Assembly (NCBI GenBank): GCA_963509715.1
Contig: CAUPCB010000004.1
Location: 1-64,000, forward strand
Source: JABCPE02 sp963509715
GTDB lineage: Bacteria > Bacteroidota > Bacteroidia > Flavobacteriales > Weeksellaceae
Reading direction: 5' to 3'
DNA: 64,000 bases
Part shown: in pieces, positions 41,921 through 50,453 of the stretch
How the letters are laid out: each line of letters starts with the position of its first letter
Position numbering within the stretch: position 1 is the stretch's first letter
Position numbers and translations under genes: made by a program
Notes under the pieces: model-generated
Told to the model about the DNA's origin: nothing
Database searches by the model: none
The model's input: the letters and a program-made list of their open reading frames with translations, nothing else

Positions 41921-42658
41921 TTAGTTATAATATTCTATGGTTCTCTCGCTTATCATAAGTGGTTTATTCTCTGATATCGTTATTTTTTCTATCCAGTTTT
42001 TATTATCATCATATTTATAGCGATATTTCAGAACAGTGTCATCGGATTTCTTTTTGACCATATCATTGTATCTGTTATACCTGTATCGCGCTTGGTCTAT
42101 TTTTTCTCCTTTTTCGTTAAATACGATATCTCTGACTTTGTTTCCTTTTTTATCATACTCAAACACAAATCTTCTGTACAGCGGTTCTACATTTATATTA
42201 TTGTATATATGCTCTATTCTGTATCCTTTATCGTTATATTTGTAGTATGATTTGGTAAGTACATTTCCATTTTCATCAGAATAGGTAGTTTCTATTATAT
42301 TTCCCTTGTCATCATACTTGTCCTCAAAACCTTTATTAGGATTTCTATAAGTATTTATTCTTTCACGAAGTATATCATTTTTCGGCAGGCGGATAACCTC
42401 CGTTACATTATTATTTGCATCATAATATATGACTTCTTCGCCCTCGCCATAGGAGTTATATGTCGTTTTTCTATTTTCAAAATTAGAAATAATCTCTCCT
42501 TTTATGATGTTATTTTTATTGTCTTTAGCCGTGAGGAACATCGTCACCTTTACAGATTTCACTTTCTGTTTTAGGTTATCTCTGTCCCAGTCTGTTTTTA
42601 CCTGTCCAAAAGCATATCCAGCAGTCAGCATCAAGGCTGATATTAGTATTTTGTTCAT
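41921..42658 (-). CDS. Secreted YD-repeat-like protein
   Basis: A 245-residue exported protein (signal MNKILISALMLTAGYAFGQ). The mature part is a series of tyrosine-aspartate strand repeats of the RHS/YD kind: KYDDKGNIIETTYSDENGN, KYNDKGYRIEHIYNN, EYDKKGNKVRDIVFNEKGE, RYRYNRYNDMVKK, KYRYKYDDNKNWIEK. There is no RHS core or toxin domain, so a role as an Rhs toxin is not supported. Proteins of this small kind are frequent and uncharacterised in Bacteroidota. It is 29 bases upstream of the M1 peptidase gene on the same strand. Confidence 0.75.
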   Translation of the reverse strand: MNKILISALMLTAGYAFGQVKTDWDRDNLKQKVKSVKVTMFLTAKDNKNNIIKGEIISNFENRKTTYNSYGEGEEVIYYDANNNVTEVIRLPKNDILRERINTYRNPNKGFEDKYDDKGNIIETTYSDENGNVLTKSYYKYNDKGYRIEHIYNNINVEPLYRRFVFEYDKKGNKVRDIVFNEKGEKIDQARYRYNRYNDMVKKKSDDTVLKYRYKYDDNKNWIEKITISENKPLMISERTIEYYN

Positions 42659-42697
42659 TTGTTTATGTGTTTCTATTTTAGTTTAATTATTTCTATT

Positions 42698-43492
42698 TTA
42701 AATAGCCACAGGAGCTTTTATCCCTGGGTGCGGGTCATAGTTTTCCAGTGTAAAATCATTAAAATCAAAATCAAAAATATTTTTGATTTCTGGATTTAGT
42801 TTCATCGTCGGTAAAGATTTTGGCTCTCGGGAAAGCTGTTTTTCCACCTGCTCAAAATGATTATTATAAATATGCACATCACCAAAAGTATGCACATACT
42901 CACCAACTTTCAAATCACAAACTTGAGCTACCATCATCAGCAGAAGAGCATAGCTGGCGATGTTAAACGGCACTCCCAGAAACACATCTGCACTTCTCTG
43001 ATAGAGTTGCAAAGACAGTTTCCCATCCGCTACATAAAACTGAAACATCGCATGACAAGGAGCCAGTGCCATTTTTGGCAGCTCTGCCACATTCCATGCA
43101 GATACGATGAGCCTGCGGCTGTCAGGATTTTTCTTGATTTGGTCTATCACTTCGCTGATTTGGTCTATCACCTTGCCATCTGCTCCTTGCCAACTTCTCC
43201 ACTGGGCACCATACACAGGTCCAAGGTTTCCCTCTGCATCTGCCCATTCATCCCAAATCGTAACACCATTTTCCTGAAGATATTTCACATTCGTATCTCC
43301 TTTTAAAAACCAAAGAAGCTCATAGATAATGGATTTAAGATGAACTTTCTTAGTCGTTACCAGCGGAAATCCTTTGCTCAAATCATATCTCAGCTGATAT
43401 CCGAACACACTCCGCGTTCCTGTCCCTGTCCTATCCGTTTTATCTGTTCCGTTTTCTTTTATATATCGTAATAAATCTAAATAATTTTGCAT
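42698..43492 (-). CDS. thyA: Thymidylate synthase
   Basis: A 264-residue enzyme that methylates dUMP to dTMP with 5,10-methylene-tetrahydrofolate, the one-carbon donor made by GlyA. The catalytic Cys146 is in ALAPCHAMFQFYV. DRTGTGTRSVFGYQLRYDL near the start, GPVYGAQWRSW, LYQRSADVFLGVPFNIASYALL and the C-terminal PHPGIKAPVAI are standard. It is complete and normal in length. No folA (dihydrofolate reductase) lies beside it. It is divergent from the GH25 gene. Confidence 0.98.
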   Translation of the reverse strand: MQNYLDLLRYIKENGTDKTDRTGTGTRSVFGYQLRYDLSKGFPLVTTKKVHLKSIIYELLWFLKGDTNVKYLQENGVTIWDEWADAEGNLGPVYGAQWRSWQGADGKVIDQISEVIDQIKKNPDSRRLIVSAWNVAELPKMALAPCHAMFQFYVADGKLSLQLYQRSADVFLGVPFNIASYALLLMMVAQVCDLKVGEYVHTFGDVHIYNNHFEQVEKQLSREPKSLPTMKLNPEIKNIFDFDFNDFTLENYDPHPGIKAPVAI

Positions 43493-43512
43493 TTATTCTT
43501 TCAAAATGTCCA

Positions 43513-43520
43513 CAAATATA
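43513..43520 (-). promoter_or_regulatory. Candidate -7 box for thyA
   Basis: The minus strand reads TATATTTG, 21 bases upstream of the thyA ATG. Confidence 0.5.
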
Positions 43521-43552
43521 ACTAAATTTCATAGAAAGGCAAGGATTTTTTT

Positions 43553-43560
43553 TAAATTTG
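43553..43560 (+). promoter_or_regulatory. Candidate -7 box for the GH25 gene, ending 4 bases before the start codon
   Basis: TAAATTTG ends at 43560 and the ATG begins at 43565, so transcription would start at or within a few bases of the initiation codon. Confidence 0.5.
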
Positions 43561-43564
43561 CAAA

Positions 43565-44419
43565 ATGGCAAAACGAAAGAGAAAAAAATCTAAATCTAAG
43601 ATTAAAAAAAATAAAAACCGCTCATACTTATTCATTTCCCTTGGGCTGTTTTTTTTATTGGCTGTTGGACTTGTTGCATTACTGAAAAAAAATCAGATAA
43701 TGTATTATTATACAATGTATTTCGGCGAAAAACAAGCACCAAAACTGACCAACTCCCCTTTTGAAACGCAGAGAATCAATAAAATTATAAAAAACTATTC
43801 AGACAAAACATTCGGATTAGATATATCACATTACCAAGAGCGGGAGCATATCAACTGGGAAAAACTCACCATTTCAAACGGCGCTATTCCACTAGAATTC
43901 ATCGTATTACGAGCCACTATGGGCAGCGATGGAAAGGACAAGCATTTTACTCATTATTGGGAAAAAGCTAAAAACCACGGACTTACCCGCGGCGCCTATC
44001 ATTTCTATCGTCCAGATGAAGACCCTGTCACTCAGGCAGATTCATATATCAGGAGCGTAAATCTCTCTTTTGGCGATATGAGGCCTGTTTTAGATGTAGA
44101 AAAACTACCAAAAACCAAATCCAAAGAACAATTCATAAAAGACCTCTATATTTGGATAGATATAATAGAAAAACACTATGGCAAAAAACCTATTCTCTAC
44201 ACATACTACTATTTTTATAAAGACCACCTAAAAGGACAATTTGATGAATGCCCTCTCTGGATAGCAAACTACAATGATGTTCCACAGCCCTCCGATACTG
44301 ACCCATGGAAAATATGGCAATTTACAGAAAACGGAATATCAGACGGTATAGAAACCAAAATAGACCTTAATGTCTATAATGGCAACAAATGGGAAATGAG
44401 AGAACTTTTAATAGATTAA
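43565..44419 (+). CDS. Membrane-anchored GH25 lysozyme-like muramidase
   Basis: A 284-residue protein with a very basic cytoplasmic start (MAKRKRKKSKSKIKKNKNR), one membrane helix (about 21-40) and a GH25 barrel facing the periplasm. Catalytic-pattern residues are Asp86 in FGLDISHYQE and Asp177/Glu179 in MRPVLDVEKL. GAYHFYRPDEDPVTQAD and PLWIANYNDVPQPSD also match. GH25 enzymes cut the MurNAc-GlcNAc bond of peptidoglycan. Here an anchored enzyme would act in wall remodelling. The closeness of the promoter candidate to the ATG suggests a leaderless mRNA. A start farther in would remove the basic tail. Confidence 0.88.
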   Translation: MAKRKRKKSKSKIKKNKNRSYLFISLGLFFLLAVGLVALLKKNQIMYYYTMYFGEKQAPKLTNSPFETQRINKIIKNYSDKTFGLDISHYQEREHINWEKLTISNGAIPLEFIVLRATMGSDGKDKHFTHYWEKAKNHGLTRGAYHFYRPDEDPVTQADSYIRSVNLSFGDMRPVLDVEKLPKTKSKEQFIKDLYIWIDIIEKHYGKKPILYTYYYFYKDHLKGQFDECPLWIANYNDVPQPSDTDPWKIWQFTENGISDGIETKIDLNVYNGNKWEMRELLID

Positions 44420-44479
44420 ACACTTTATTTAAATTTAAATCAAATTTCTTTATAATTTTAAATTTTATCTAAAAATAAA

Positions 44480-44503
44480 AAATCCTGCCCAAAAGCAGGA
44501 TTC
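44480..44503. terminator. Terminator between GH25 and the outer-membrane protein gene
   Basis: An 8-bp stem AATCCTGC/GCAGGATT with a 6-base loop, with A and T tracts on both flanks between convergent genes. Confidence 0.8.
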
Positions 44504-44511
44504 TTATTTTA

Positions 44512-45399
44512 TTAGTGTTTTTTATGAGGCGGTTCATAAACAAGTCTGATGAAACCACTATATCCCTCATATTGTCTGTTAGTAGGAACTCCAACCACCA
44601 AACCTAGAATAGTGTTATCATTTAGAGCTACTCTAATCTGTGGTCTAAGCACCATATTAAATCTCTCTTTAGTAATACTCTTATTCACCTCCAAACCAAC
44701 AAAGTTTCTAGAATTTGGAATTAGATAATGGATACTCGAGTTAATCTGCCAGTCTGTATCCACATGATTGCTTCCAAAATGATGCGTGAAAACAGGCCCT
44801 GCATACACCATCGTACTGATGCTGTGAGTTTTACCCCATCCCTTTGCTACTACAAAGAACGGATTATAAACATTCCCTGTGAAAAATTTCCCATTTCCAT
44901 AGTTTCTGAAAGAGTTCAGCTCTATTTCATTGAGGTAACCTATCGCCATGGAAGTATAGGCTTTTTTGTTCACCAAGAAAGTATACTGGATAGAGGTTTT
45001 GATACCTGCAACACCTGTCCCTGGTGATTTATGTGGAAGCTTTTCCGCAGAAGTATATACATTAAAAGGTACTTCTACTTCCAAACTAAGCCTATCAGCC
45101 ACCGCCCACTCATATTCTACTAATGGATAAAGCTCATAGTAACCATTATTTTCTGTAACACCCATAGCTACATTCCATTCTCTTTCACCTTTTCTCGCCC
45201 CGAGATCTCTCATCAAGTCGATATACAAAGGCTCTGCGTGGTGCAGTTTCAGTGGTTTTCCTTCCTCATCGTCATGAGCCGCCACAGCTGCTTCTTCCAC
45301 TTTTACACTATCTACAGCCTGCTCTTGAGCTGTAGCAAATCCTGAAAAAACCACCAAAGCAGCTAATCCAAAAATTCTCTTAATCATAATTCTATTCAA
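44512..45399 (-). CDS. Conserved outer-membrane beta-barrel-like protein of unknown function
   Basis: A 295-residue exported protein with signal peptide MIKRIFGLAALVVFSGFATAQ (from the third codon). The start could be that Met, giving 292 residues. The opening of the mature part, HAEPLYIDLMRDLGARKGEREWNVAMG, is striking and looks strongly conserved in my memory of Flavobacteriia. The rest is alternating beta strands (YELYPLVEYEWAVADRLSLEVEVPF, AYTSMAIGYLNEIEL, NMVLRPQIRVALNDNTILGLVVGVP, SGFIRLVYEP), consistent with a 12-14-stranded barrel. Its function is unknown. Confidence 0.7.
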   Translation of the reverse strand: MNRIMIKRIFGLAALVVFSGFATAQEQAVDSVKVEEAAVAAHDDEEGKPLKLHHAEPLYIDLMRDLGARKGEREWNVAMGVTENNGYYELYPLVEYEWAVADRLSLEVEVPFNVYTSAEKLPHKSPGTGVAGIKTSIQYTFLVNKKAYTSMAIGYLNEIELNSFRNYGNGKFFTGNVYNPFFVVAKGWGKTHSISTMVYAGPVFTHHFGSNHVDTDWQINSSIHYLIPNSRNFVGLEVNKSITKERFNMVLRPQIRVALNDNTILGLVVGVPTNRQYEGYSGFIRLVYEPPHKKH

Positions 45400-45437
45400 T
45401 TTTTATCTAATTTCTGTACAATAATACAAATATTTTT

Positions 45438-46523
45438 TTAATTCCTAATTTTCAGTAATATTTCCTCGTATTTACCCAAAATTATTTCCTTTGAAAATCG
45501 GTTTTTGATAGAATTAATGATAAGATTTTTTTCCGTTTTTCGAGTAGAAAGAACTTCTTTTATCTTCTCTGCAAACTGCTGATGCTCATTGATATCCGAA
45601 ATTTCCCCATTGATTCCCTCTTCTACTATCTCCCTGATTCCCCCTGGGCAGTCATTCGCCAGCGCATACACACCGCAAGCACCTGCTTCCAAAAGGACAT
45701 TTGGGAAACCTTCATAGCGCGAAGAAAGTATAAACAAATCCGAAAATTTCAGGTATTGATAAGGGTTTTTCTGCTGTCCGTGGAAAATTACATTTTCCAG
45801 CTGCATATCCTGTTTCATTTGGAAAAAAAGTTCCCTATCCGCCCCATCGCCCAGAATATGGAGTTTTATTTTTTCATTTTTCAAGAAAGAGAAAACTTTC
45901 AAAAGATTATCAAAACCCTTTCGTGAGGAAAGATTTCCTATCGCCAGAACATTTTTAAACTCCGTATCAAAACCCTCTGGCTTTTCCGAAATCATCAGTT
46001 TTTCATTGATAAAATCAAAATCAACAGGGTTATTGATTTTAAATATTTTCTCTTTTTTAATCTTGAAATTCTCAATCAAATCATTCGTCATATCATCACT
46101 TTGGGTAATGATTTGATGAAAATTATTATAAAATCGGTAAAAAAATCGGATTTCCTTTCGTGTAACATGCTTTGAAACTACATTGGTCTCGCGCGAAATG
46201 AATTTGGTTTTCCTAAAAAACGGAATAAACGGAGAAACGAACGCCGAAATCTCGCCCCAGCCACAGAAAACAATGTCTGGCTTTCGCTGTCTTATCGTTT
46301 TCAAAATAGGCAACAAAGAAGAACGAATACTTTTGGTATTCGCTTCTATAATTTCTACATCTTCCTTCAAGAAATCCAGATACTCGCCCACCTTTTCAAA
46401 TAGGAAAAGACTCGGCTGAAATTTTTCTCTCGGTAGATGATTGCATATCGTGGTAATTATCCGTTCTGCCCCGCCCATTTTCAGGTTGGGCAGAATGAAC
46501 ATTACCGAAATTTTTTGACTCAT
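45438..46523 (-). CDS. Family 4 glycosyltransferase
   Basis: A 361-residue GT-B enzyme that transfers a sugar from a nucleotide donor to a surface glycan or lipid. The N-terminal domain has ILPNLKMGGAERIITTICNHL, in which the GGAE loop is typical of GT4. The C-terminal domain has LAIGNLSSRKGFDNLLKVFSFL, KLHILGDGADRE and DLFILSSRYEGFPNVLLEAGACGVYALANDCPGGIREIV, containing the E-x7-E donor-binding motif. No sugar-biosynthesis cluster surrounds it, so the acceptor is unknown. It lies 3 bases downstream of the candidate toxin gene. Confidence 0.92.
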   Translation of the reverse strand: MSQKISVMFILPNLKMGGAERIITTICNHLPREKFQPSLFLFEKVGEYLDFLKEDVEIIEANTKSIRSSLLPILKTIRQRKPDIVFCGWGEISAFVSPFIPFFRKTKFISRETNVVSKHVTRKEIRFFYRFYNNFHQIITQSDDMTNDLIENFKIKKEKIFKINNPVDFDFINEKLMISEKPEGFDTEFKNVLAIGNLSSRKGFDNLLKVFSFLKNEKIKLHILGDGADRELFFQMKQDMQLENVIFHGQQKNPYQYLKFSDLFILSSRYEGFPNVLLEAGACGVYALANDCPGGIREIVEEGINGEISDINEHQQFAEKIKEVLSTRKTEKNLIINSIKNRFSKEIILGKYEEILLKIRN

Positions 46524-46526
46524 AAT

Positions 46527-46847
46527 CTACAATACCGAGAAATCTGGCGATTGGTTGTTAAGTACATGATTCATAATGACTTTCCCTGCTTCTTGTTTAA
46601 AGAAAAAGAACCAAGTTATTTTATCATCTATCATGTATCTTAGGTATTTTTTCTCTGCCACATGCACCTTTTCTGGCGTATCTACGGCTTTATCCAGATT
46701 ATTTTCTATAAATTCATAGACCTCGCCTACCATTTCTTCGGCTCTGTCTATTCTATTGAGAATACCCTCTCTGAACAAAATATTCAACTGGCTGTCCAAA
46801 CTATGAACAAACTTTCTGCTGTATACTATTTCTAATCTCTCCACCAT
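46527..46847 (-). CDS. Candidate RelE/ParE-fold toxin
   Basis: A 106-residue protein whose layout matches a RelE/ParE toxin: helical N-terminus (EIVYSRKFVHSLDSQLNILFREG, IDRAEEMVGEVYEFIENNL), then beta strands KKYLRYMIDDKITWFFFFKQEAGKVIMNHVLNNQS. The YSxxFxxxL start and the aromatic WFFFF strand are typical of the fold. No clear catalytic residue set can be assigned. The gene begins inside the last 16 bases of the upstream small gene (46832-47143), the usual overlap of a type II toxin-antitoxin pair. Toxicity is not shown. Confidence 0.6.
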   Translation of the reverse strand: MVERLEIVYSRKFVHSLDSQLNILFREGILNRIDRAEEMVGEVYEFIENNLDKAVDTPEKVHVAEKKYLRYMIDDKITWFFFFKQEAGKVIMNHVLNNQSPDFSVL

Positions 46848-47143
46848 CCTTGTATTTTTTTAATTGACTGCTTCTTAGCATCTTCCAAAGAAAACGCTTC
46901 ATCAAACTCTGCTAAAAACCCTTCACTTGCTCCCTCAAATTTTAAATAATCTTCACTCAAAACAATCTCCCCAAAGCCTCTACTTCCTGACTTTACCACA
47001 GTAGAACATACCGTAGGCTCAGCAAAAGGAACTCCGAAAATCTCATTCTTGAAATTGATAAGATTCTTTATCACCTGCTCATCATTAAGGTTGATAACCC
47101 ACCTTAGCAGCTCCATTTTTTCTTCTAATATTTTTGAATCCAT
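46832..47143 (-). CDS. Candidate antitoxin of the overlapping pair
   Basis: A 103-residue acidic protein. Residues 1-30 are helical (ILEEKMELLRWVINLNDEQVIKNLINFKNE) and could be the DNA-binding or dimerising part. The middle (TVVKSGSRGFGEIVLSEDYLKFEGAS) is strand-like, and the acidic to mixed C-terminus (FDEAFSLEDAKKQSIKKIQGWW) could wrap a toxin. I do not recognise a named antitoxin family. The call rests on size, order and the 16-base overlap with the RelE/ParE-like gene. It lies 25 bases downstream of recQ. Confidence 0.5.
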   Translation of the reverse strand: MDSKILEEKMELLRWVINLNDEQVIKNLINFKNEIFGVPFAEPTVCSTVVKSGSRGFGEIVLSEDYLKFEGASEGFLAEFDEAFSLEDAKKQSIKKIQGWWRD

Positions 47144-47168
47144 TTATAATTTTTTAAAAATTTCTAAT

Positions 47169-49361
47169 TTAATTTGCTACATCACTGATGAATTTTATTC
47201 TAAGCATTCGGATTTCTTCATCAGTCAAATCATCCGAAAACTCGGCACAAAGCACTTTCATGCTGTCACTTTCTGACTCTTTCATGAAATCCATAAACTC
47301 CTCCACCAAATCTTCATCTATATTTTCCTCGATATAATAGTCTATATTAAGCTTAGTTCCTTGATAAACAATACTTTCCATTTCAGAAAGAAGCTCATCC
47401 ATCGTCAAGTTTTTAGCCTGAGCGATATCCTCCAAATCCATCTTTTTATCGGTATTTTGGATGATGAAAACTTTGTGGTTAGACTTATTGACCAGCTGTT
47501 TCAGAACCATATCCTGCATACGCTCTATATTGTTCTCTTCCACATACTTAGCAATAAACTCCGCAAATTCCTTTCCGTATTTTTTAGCTTTCCCTTCGCC
47601 TACTCCATAGATTTTTGTAATTTCCTCTATAGTAATAGGATACTGCACCGTCATATCCTCCAAACTAGGGTCCATAAAGACCGTATAAGGCGGAATTCCG
47701 TGTTTTTTAGCAACAGATTTTCTCAGCTCTTTCAGCTGGTTATACAGATTTTCATCCAAACCTCCACCACTCTGCATCTGAACCTGCTCCGAAGCGGCTT
47801 GGCTAAGGTCATACTTTCTGTCTTCGGCTATCATGAACGGATTTTTTTCTTTTCCAGCCAAGAAGTCAAGTCCTTTTTGAGATAATTTTAAAACACCATA
47901 GGTCTCAATATCTTTATTGATGTAGTTCTGCACCAAAGCCTGTCTGATGATGGATTTCCAGAAATTATCTGTCTGCTCTTTTCCTTTACTAAAGAAAGAA
48001 GAGTTTTCTAATTTATAAGACTTCGTAACTGGAGTTTCTCGCCCTAAAAGCACTGAAATCAAATCATTTATCTTAAATTTCTCTTCCAGTTCTTTTATCA
48101 GTTCCAAAACTACTTTCAGTTCTTTGGAAACATCTTTCAGAGTCGGAGGATTTACAGAATTATCGCACATTTTGGCTCCAGCGCCATTTACAGGGTCAAA
48201 CTGTTCCCCAAAATAATACAGCAAATACTGTCTTCTGTTCATCGAAGTTTCCGCATAGCCCACCACTTCATTCAAAAGCTGAAGACCAATTTCTCTCTCC
48301 GAAACAGGTTTTTGAGCCAGAAACTTCTCTAATTTGTCTATATCTTTCGGGTCATAAAAAGCCAAACAATAGCCCTCGCCGCCATCTCTTCCTGCTCTTC
48401 CTGTTTCTTGATAGTAGCTTTCCAAAGATTTCGGAATATCATAATGAATCACAAAACGAACATCTGGCTTGTCTATCCCCATCCCAAAGGCTATGGTAGC
48501 GACAATCACATCCACTTCCTCCATCAGGAACTTGTCCTGATTTGCTACTCGGGATTTCGCGTCTAATCCTGCGTGATACGGCAGAGCATTGATTCCATTC
48601 ACTTGCAAAAGCTGGGCAAATTCCTCCACTTTCTTTCTACTGAGACAATACACTATCCCTGCTTTGCCTTTATTTTGGTTAATGAACTTCACTATTTCCT
48701 TATCTACATTCACTTTTGGGCGAACTTCGTAGAATAGATTTGGTCTGTTAAAACTTTCCTTAAAGACCACAGCATCAGTCATTCCCAATGTTTTTTGAAT
48801 ATCATCCTGAACTTTGGGCGTTGCAGTAGCCGTCAGGGCAATCACAGGAACATTTGCTATTTGGTCTATAATGGTTTTTAGATTACGATATTCAGGGCGG
48901 AAATCATGTCCCCATTCCGAGATACAGTGCGCCTCATCTATAGCCACAAAGGAAATTTTCACTTCCTTCAAAAAGTCTAAATATTCTTCTTTTATCAAAC
49001 TTTCAGGCGCTACATAGAGCAGTTTGGTTTTCCCAGATTTTATATCATCCATTACAGTTTTAGTCTGGGTTTTATTGAGAGAAGAATTCAGTACATGAGC
49101 CACTCCTTCCTCGGAAAACAGCCCATTCACCGCATCTACCTGATTTTTCATCAAGGCTATAAGCGGAGAAACTACGATTGCCGTTCCCTCGCTCATCAGA
49201 GCGGGAAGCTGGTAGCAAAGAGACTTACCACCACCTGTCGGCATCAAAACGAAAACATCTCTACCCTCCAAGAGCGTAGAAATAATTTCCTCCTGATGTC
49301 CTTTAAAATTAGAAAAACCAAAATATTTTTTTAGAGAATCTGATATTTTCCCATTTTTCAT
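47169..49361 (-). CDS. recQ: ATP-dependent DNA helicase RecQ
   Basis: A 730-residue 3'-5' helicase for recombination and repair. Walker A is PTGGGKS at 41-47 and the DEAH box is D142-H145 in IDEAHCISEWGHDFRPEY. GIVYCLSRKKVEEFAQLL, TIAFGMGIDKPDVRFVIHYDIPKSLESYYQETGRAGRDG (motifs V and VI) are present. The zinc-binding region and winged-helix RQC domain follow. An HRDC domain is near 530-610 (ELRKSVAKKHGIPPYTVF). A C-terminal extension of about 120 residues after HRDC is longer than in E. coli RecQ (about 610 residues). Promoter candidate at 49420-49427. Confidence 0.96.
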   Translation of the reverse strand: MKNGKISDSLKKYFGFSNFKGHQEEIISTLLEGRDVFVLMPTGGGKSLCYQLPALMSEGTAIVVSPLIALMKNQVDAVNGLFSEEGVAHVLNSSLNKTQTKTVMDDIKSGKTKLLYVAPESLIKEEYLDFLKEVKISFVAIDEAHCISEWGHDFRPEYRNLKTIIDQIANVPVIALTATATPKVQDDIQKTLGMTDAVVFKESFNRPNLFYEVRPKVNVDKEIVKFINQNKGKAGIVYCLSRKKVEEFAQLLQVNGINALPYHAGLDAKSRVANQDKFLMEEVDVIVATIAFGMGIDKPDVRFVIHYDIPKSLESYYQETGRAGRDGGEGYCLAFYDPKDIDKLEKFLAQKPVSEREIGLQLLNEVVGYAETSMNRRQYLLYYFGEQFDPVNGAGAKMCDNSVNPPTLKDVSKELKVVLELIKELEEKFKINDLISVLLGRETPVTKSYKLENSSFFSKGKEQTDNFWKSIIRQALVQNYINKDIETYGVLKLSQKGLDFLAGKEKNPFMIAEDRKYDLSQAASEQVQMQSGGGLDENLYNQLKELRKSVAKKHGIPPYTVFMDPSLEDMTVQYPITIEEITKIYGVGEGKAKKYGKEFAEFIAKYVEENNIERMQDMVLKQLVNKSNHKVFIIQNTDKKMDLEDIAQAKNLTMDELLSEMESIVYQGTKLNIDYYIEENIDEDLVEEFMDFMKESESDSMKVLCAEFSDDLTDEEIRMLRIKFISDVAN

Positions 49362-49419
49362 ACTTACTTATTTGTTTTTAGTTTTTATTCAAAAATCAAT
49401 TTTGTGAGGTGTCTTTTAT

Positions 49420-49427
49420 CAAAGATA
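49420..49427 (-). promoter_or_regulatory. Candidate -7 box for recQ
   Basis: The minus strand reads TATCTTTG, 59 bases upstream of the recQ ATG. Confidence 0.4.
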
Positions 49428-49512
49428 AGAAATAAATTTGATTTGCAAAAAATGTTAAACAATTTTTATTCTTAGTTCTTGACCACTAAAAAGTTATTTT
49501 TATGCCTTAAAT

Positions 49513-49968
49513 CTACTCTTTTCCTTCCTCTTCTTTTCTATAAATCAAGCAGTCATGAGGAAATTTTTCAATTATAAGAGTATTATCTGAAACATACTTT
49601 TTTAAATCTATTGTATATTCTCCTCTTTTGAAATAAACTCGTTTAACTCCCATAATAGGATGGTGTGGTATGGGTTCTATGTAAATTTTCATGGTATCTT
49701 TTTTATAAACTAAGATATTCATCCCTTGTGATAGTCCATGATTTTCTCTTTCCTTTTTATCAGAAAAGTATTTTATACCATTTTCAATTTTTTGTAGATA
49801 GATTTCTTTATTTTCCCTATAGAATTTATCCACACTTAAACCTTCCCAAAGAGGCTGAGCATTTACATAACTATAACTGTATAAGAGAATAATTGATAAA
49901 AATTTTATGCCTATTACACCTATTTTTTCATTGGATAAATATTTGCTAATAAAGTTTTTATTCTTCAT
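49513..49968 (-). CDS. Small secreted protein, tandem paralogue 1
   Basis: A 151-residue protein with a hydrophobic N-terminal segment (about 18-37, IGIKFLSIILLYSYSYVNA) that may be a signal peptide preceded by an unusually long hydrophilic stretch. The mature domain shares a C-terminal pattern with the adjacent gene: YKKDTMKIYIEPIP, FKRGEYTIDLKKYVSDNTLIIEKFPHDCLIYRKEEE. The two overlap by 11 bases. The function is unknown. The paired duplicates suggest a small family of host- or surface-related proteins. Confidence 0.55.
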   Translation of the reverse strand: MKNKNFISKYLSNEKIGVIGIKFLSIILLYSYSYVNAQPLWEGLSVDKFYRENKEIYLQKIENGIKYFSDKKERENHGLSQGMNILVYKKDTMKIYIEPIPHHPIMGVKRVYFKRGEYTIDLKKYVSDNTLIIEKFPHDCLIYRKEEEGKE

Positions 49969-50359
49969 CTTTTCTATAAATTAAACAATCATTAGGGAAA
50001 CTTTTTATATGATAATCACTATCAAATCTACAATTTTTAAAGTTTATTGAAAATTTTCCTTTCTGAAAATGTAGATTTTGAATAAAAATTTGTTTTCTTT
50101 CTTCTAAATTTATGTAAATATCCATAGTATCTTTTTTATAAATGAAAACATTTCTGCTCTTATTTGTTATTGCCATAGGTATCGTTTTTTTCATAGATGA
50201 AGACAAAAAATAAATAGTTTCTAAATTATTTGTCTTTATCTTTTTCACAGAAAGAGGTTTCTTTGAAACAGAGATACTATCAACAATAATTATTGTAGGC
50301 AAGGGCTGTGCATTTAAATGGAAAAATACGAATGACAAGAAAACAATTAAATATCTCAT
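49958..50359 (-). CDS. Small secreted protein, tandem paralogue 2
   Basis: A 133-residue protein with signal peptide MRYLIVFLSFVFFHLNAQ. It shares with the downstream gene the pattern YKKDTMDIYINLEE, FQKGKFSINFKNCRFDSDYHIKSFPNDCLIYRKDEE, so the copies are an evident tandem duplication with strong sequence divergence. Its stop overlaps the start of its neighbour by 11 bases, suggesting translational coupling. I do not recognise the domain. Confidence 0.6.
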   Translation of the reverse strand: MRYLIVFLSFVFFHLNAQPLPTIIIVDSISVSKKPLSVKKIKTNNLETIYFLSSSMKKTIPMAITNKSRNVFIYKKDTMDIYINLEERKQIFIQNLHFQKGKFSINFKNCRFDSDYHIKSFPNDCLIYRKDEE

Positions 50360-50411
50360 AGTTATTGTATCATATGTTTTATTCCCATTATTATTTTTAG
50401 AAAAAAATTAT

Positions 50412-50419
50412 TATTTTTG
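50412..50419 (+). promoter_or_regulatory. Candidate -7 box for kdsD
   Basis: TATTTTTG, 34 bases upstream of the kdsD TTG start. Confidence 0.4.
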
Positions 50420-50453
50420 AACGGAAATGTAAAAGTAATAAAATTTTACCAAA

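Noticed and set aside
41921..42658. YD-repeat protein considered as an Rhs/polymorphic toxin
   Set aside because: No RHS core, no C-terminal toxin domain and no adjacent immunity gene; the repeats are few and the protein is short.
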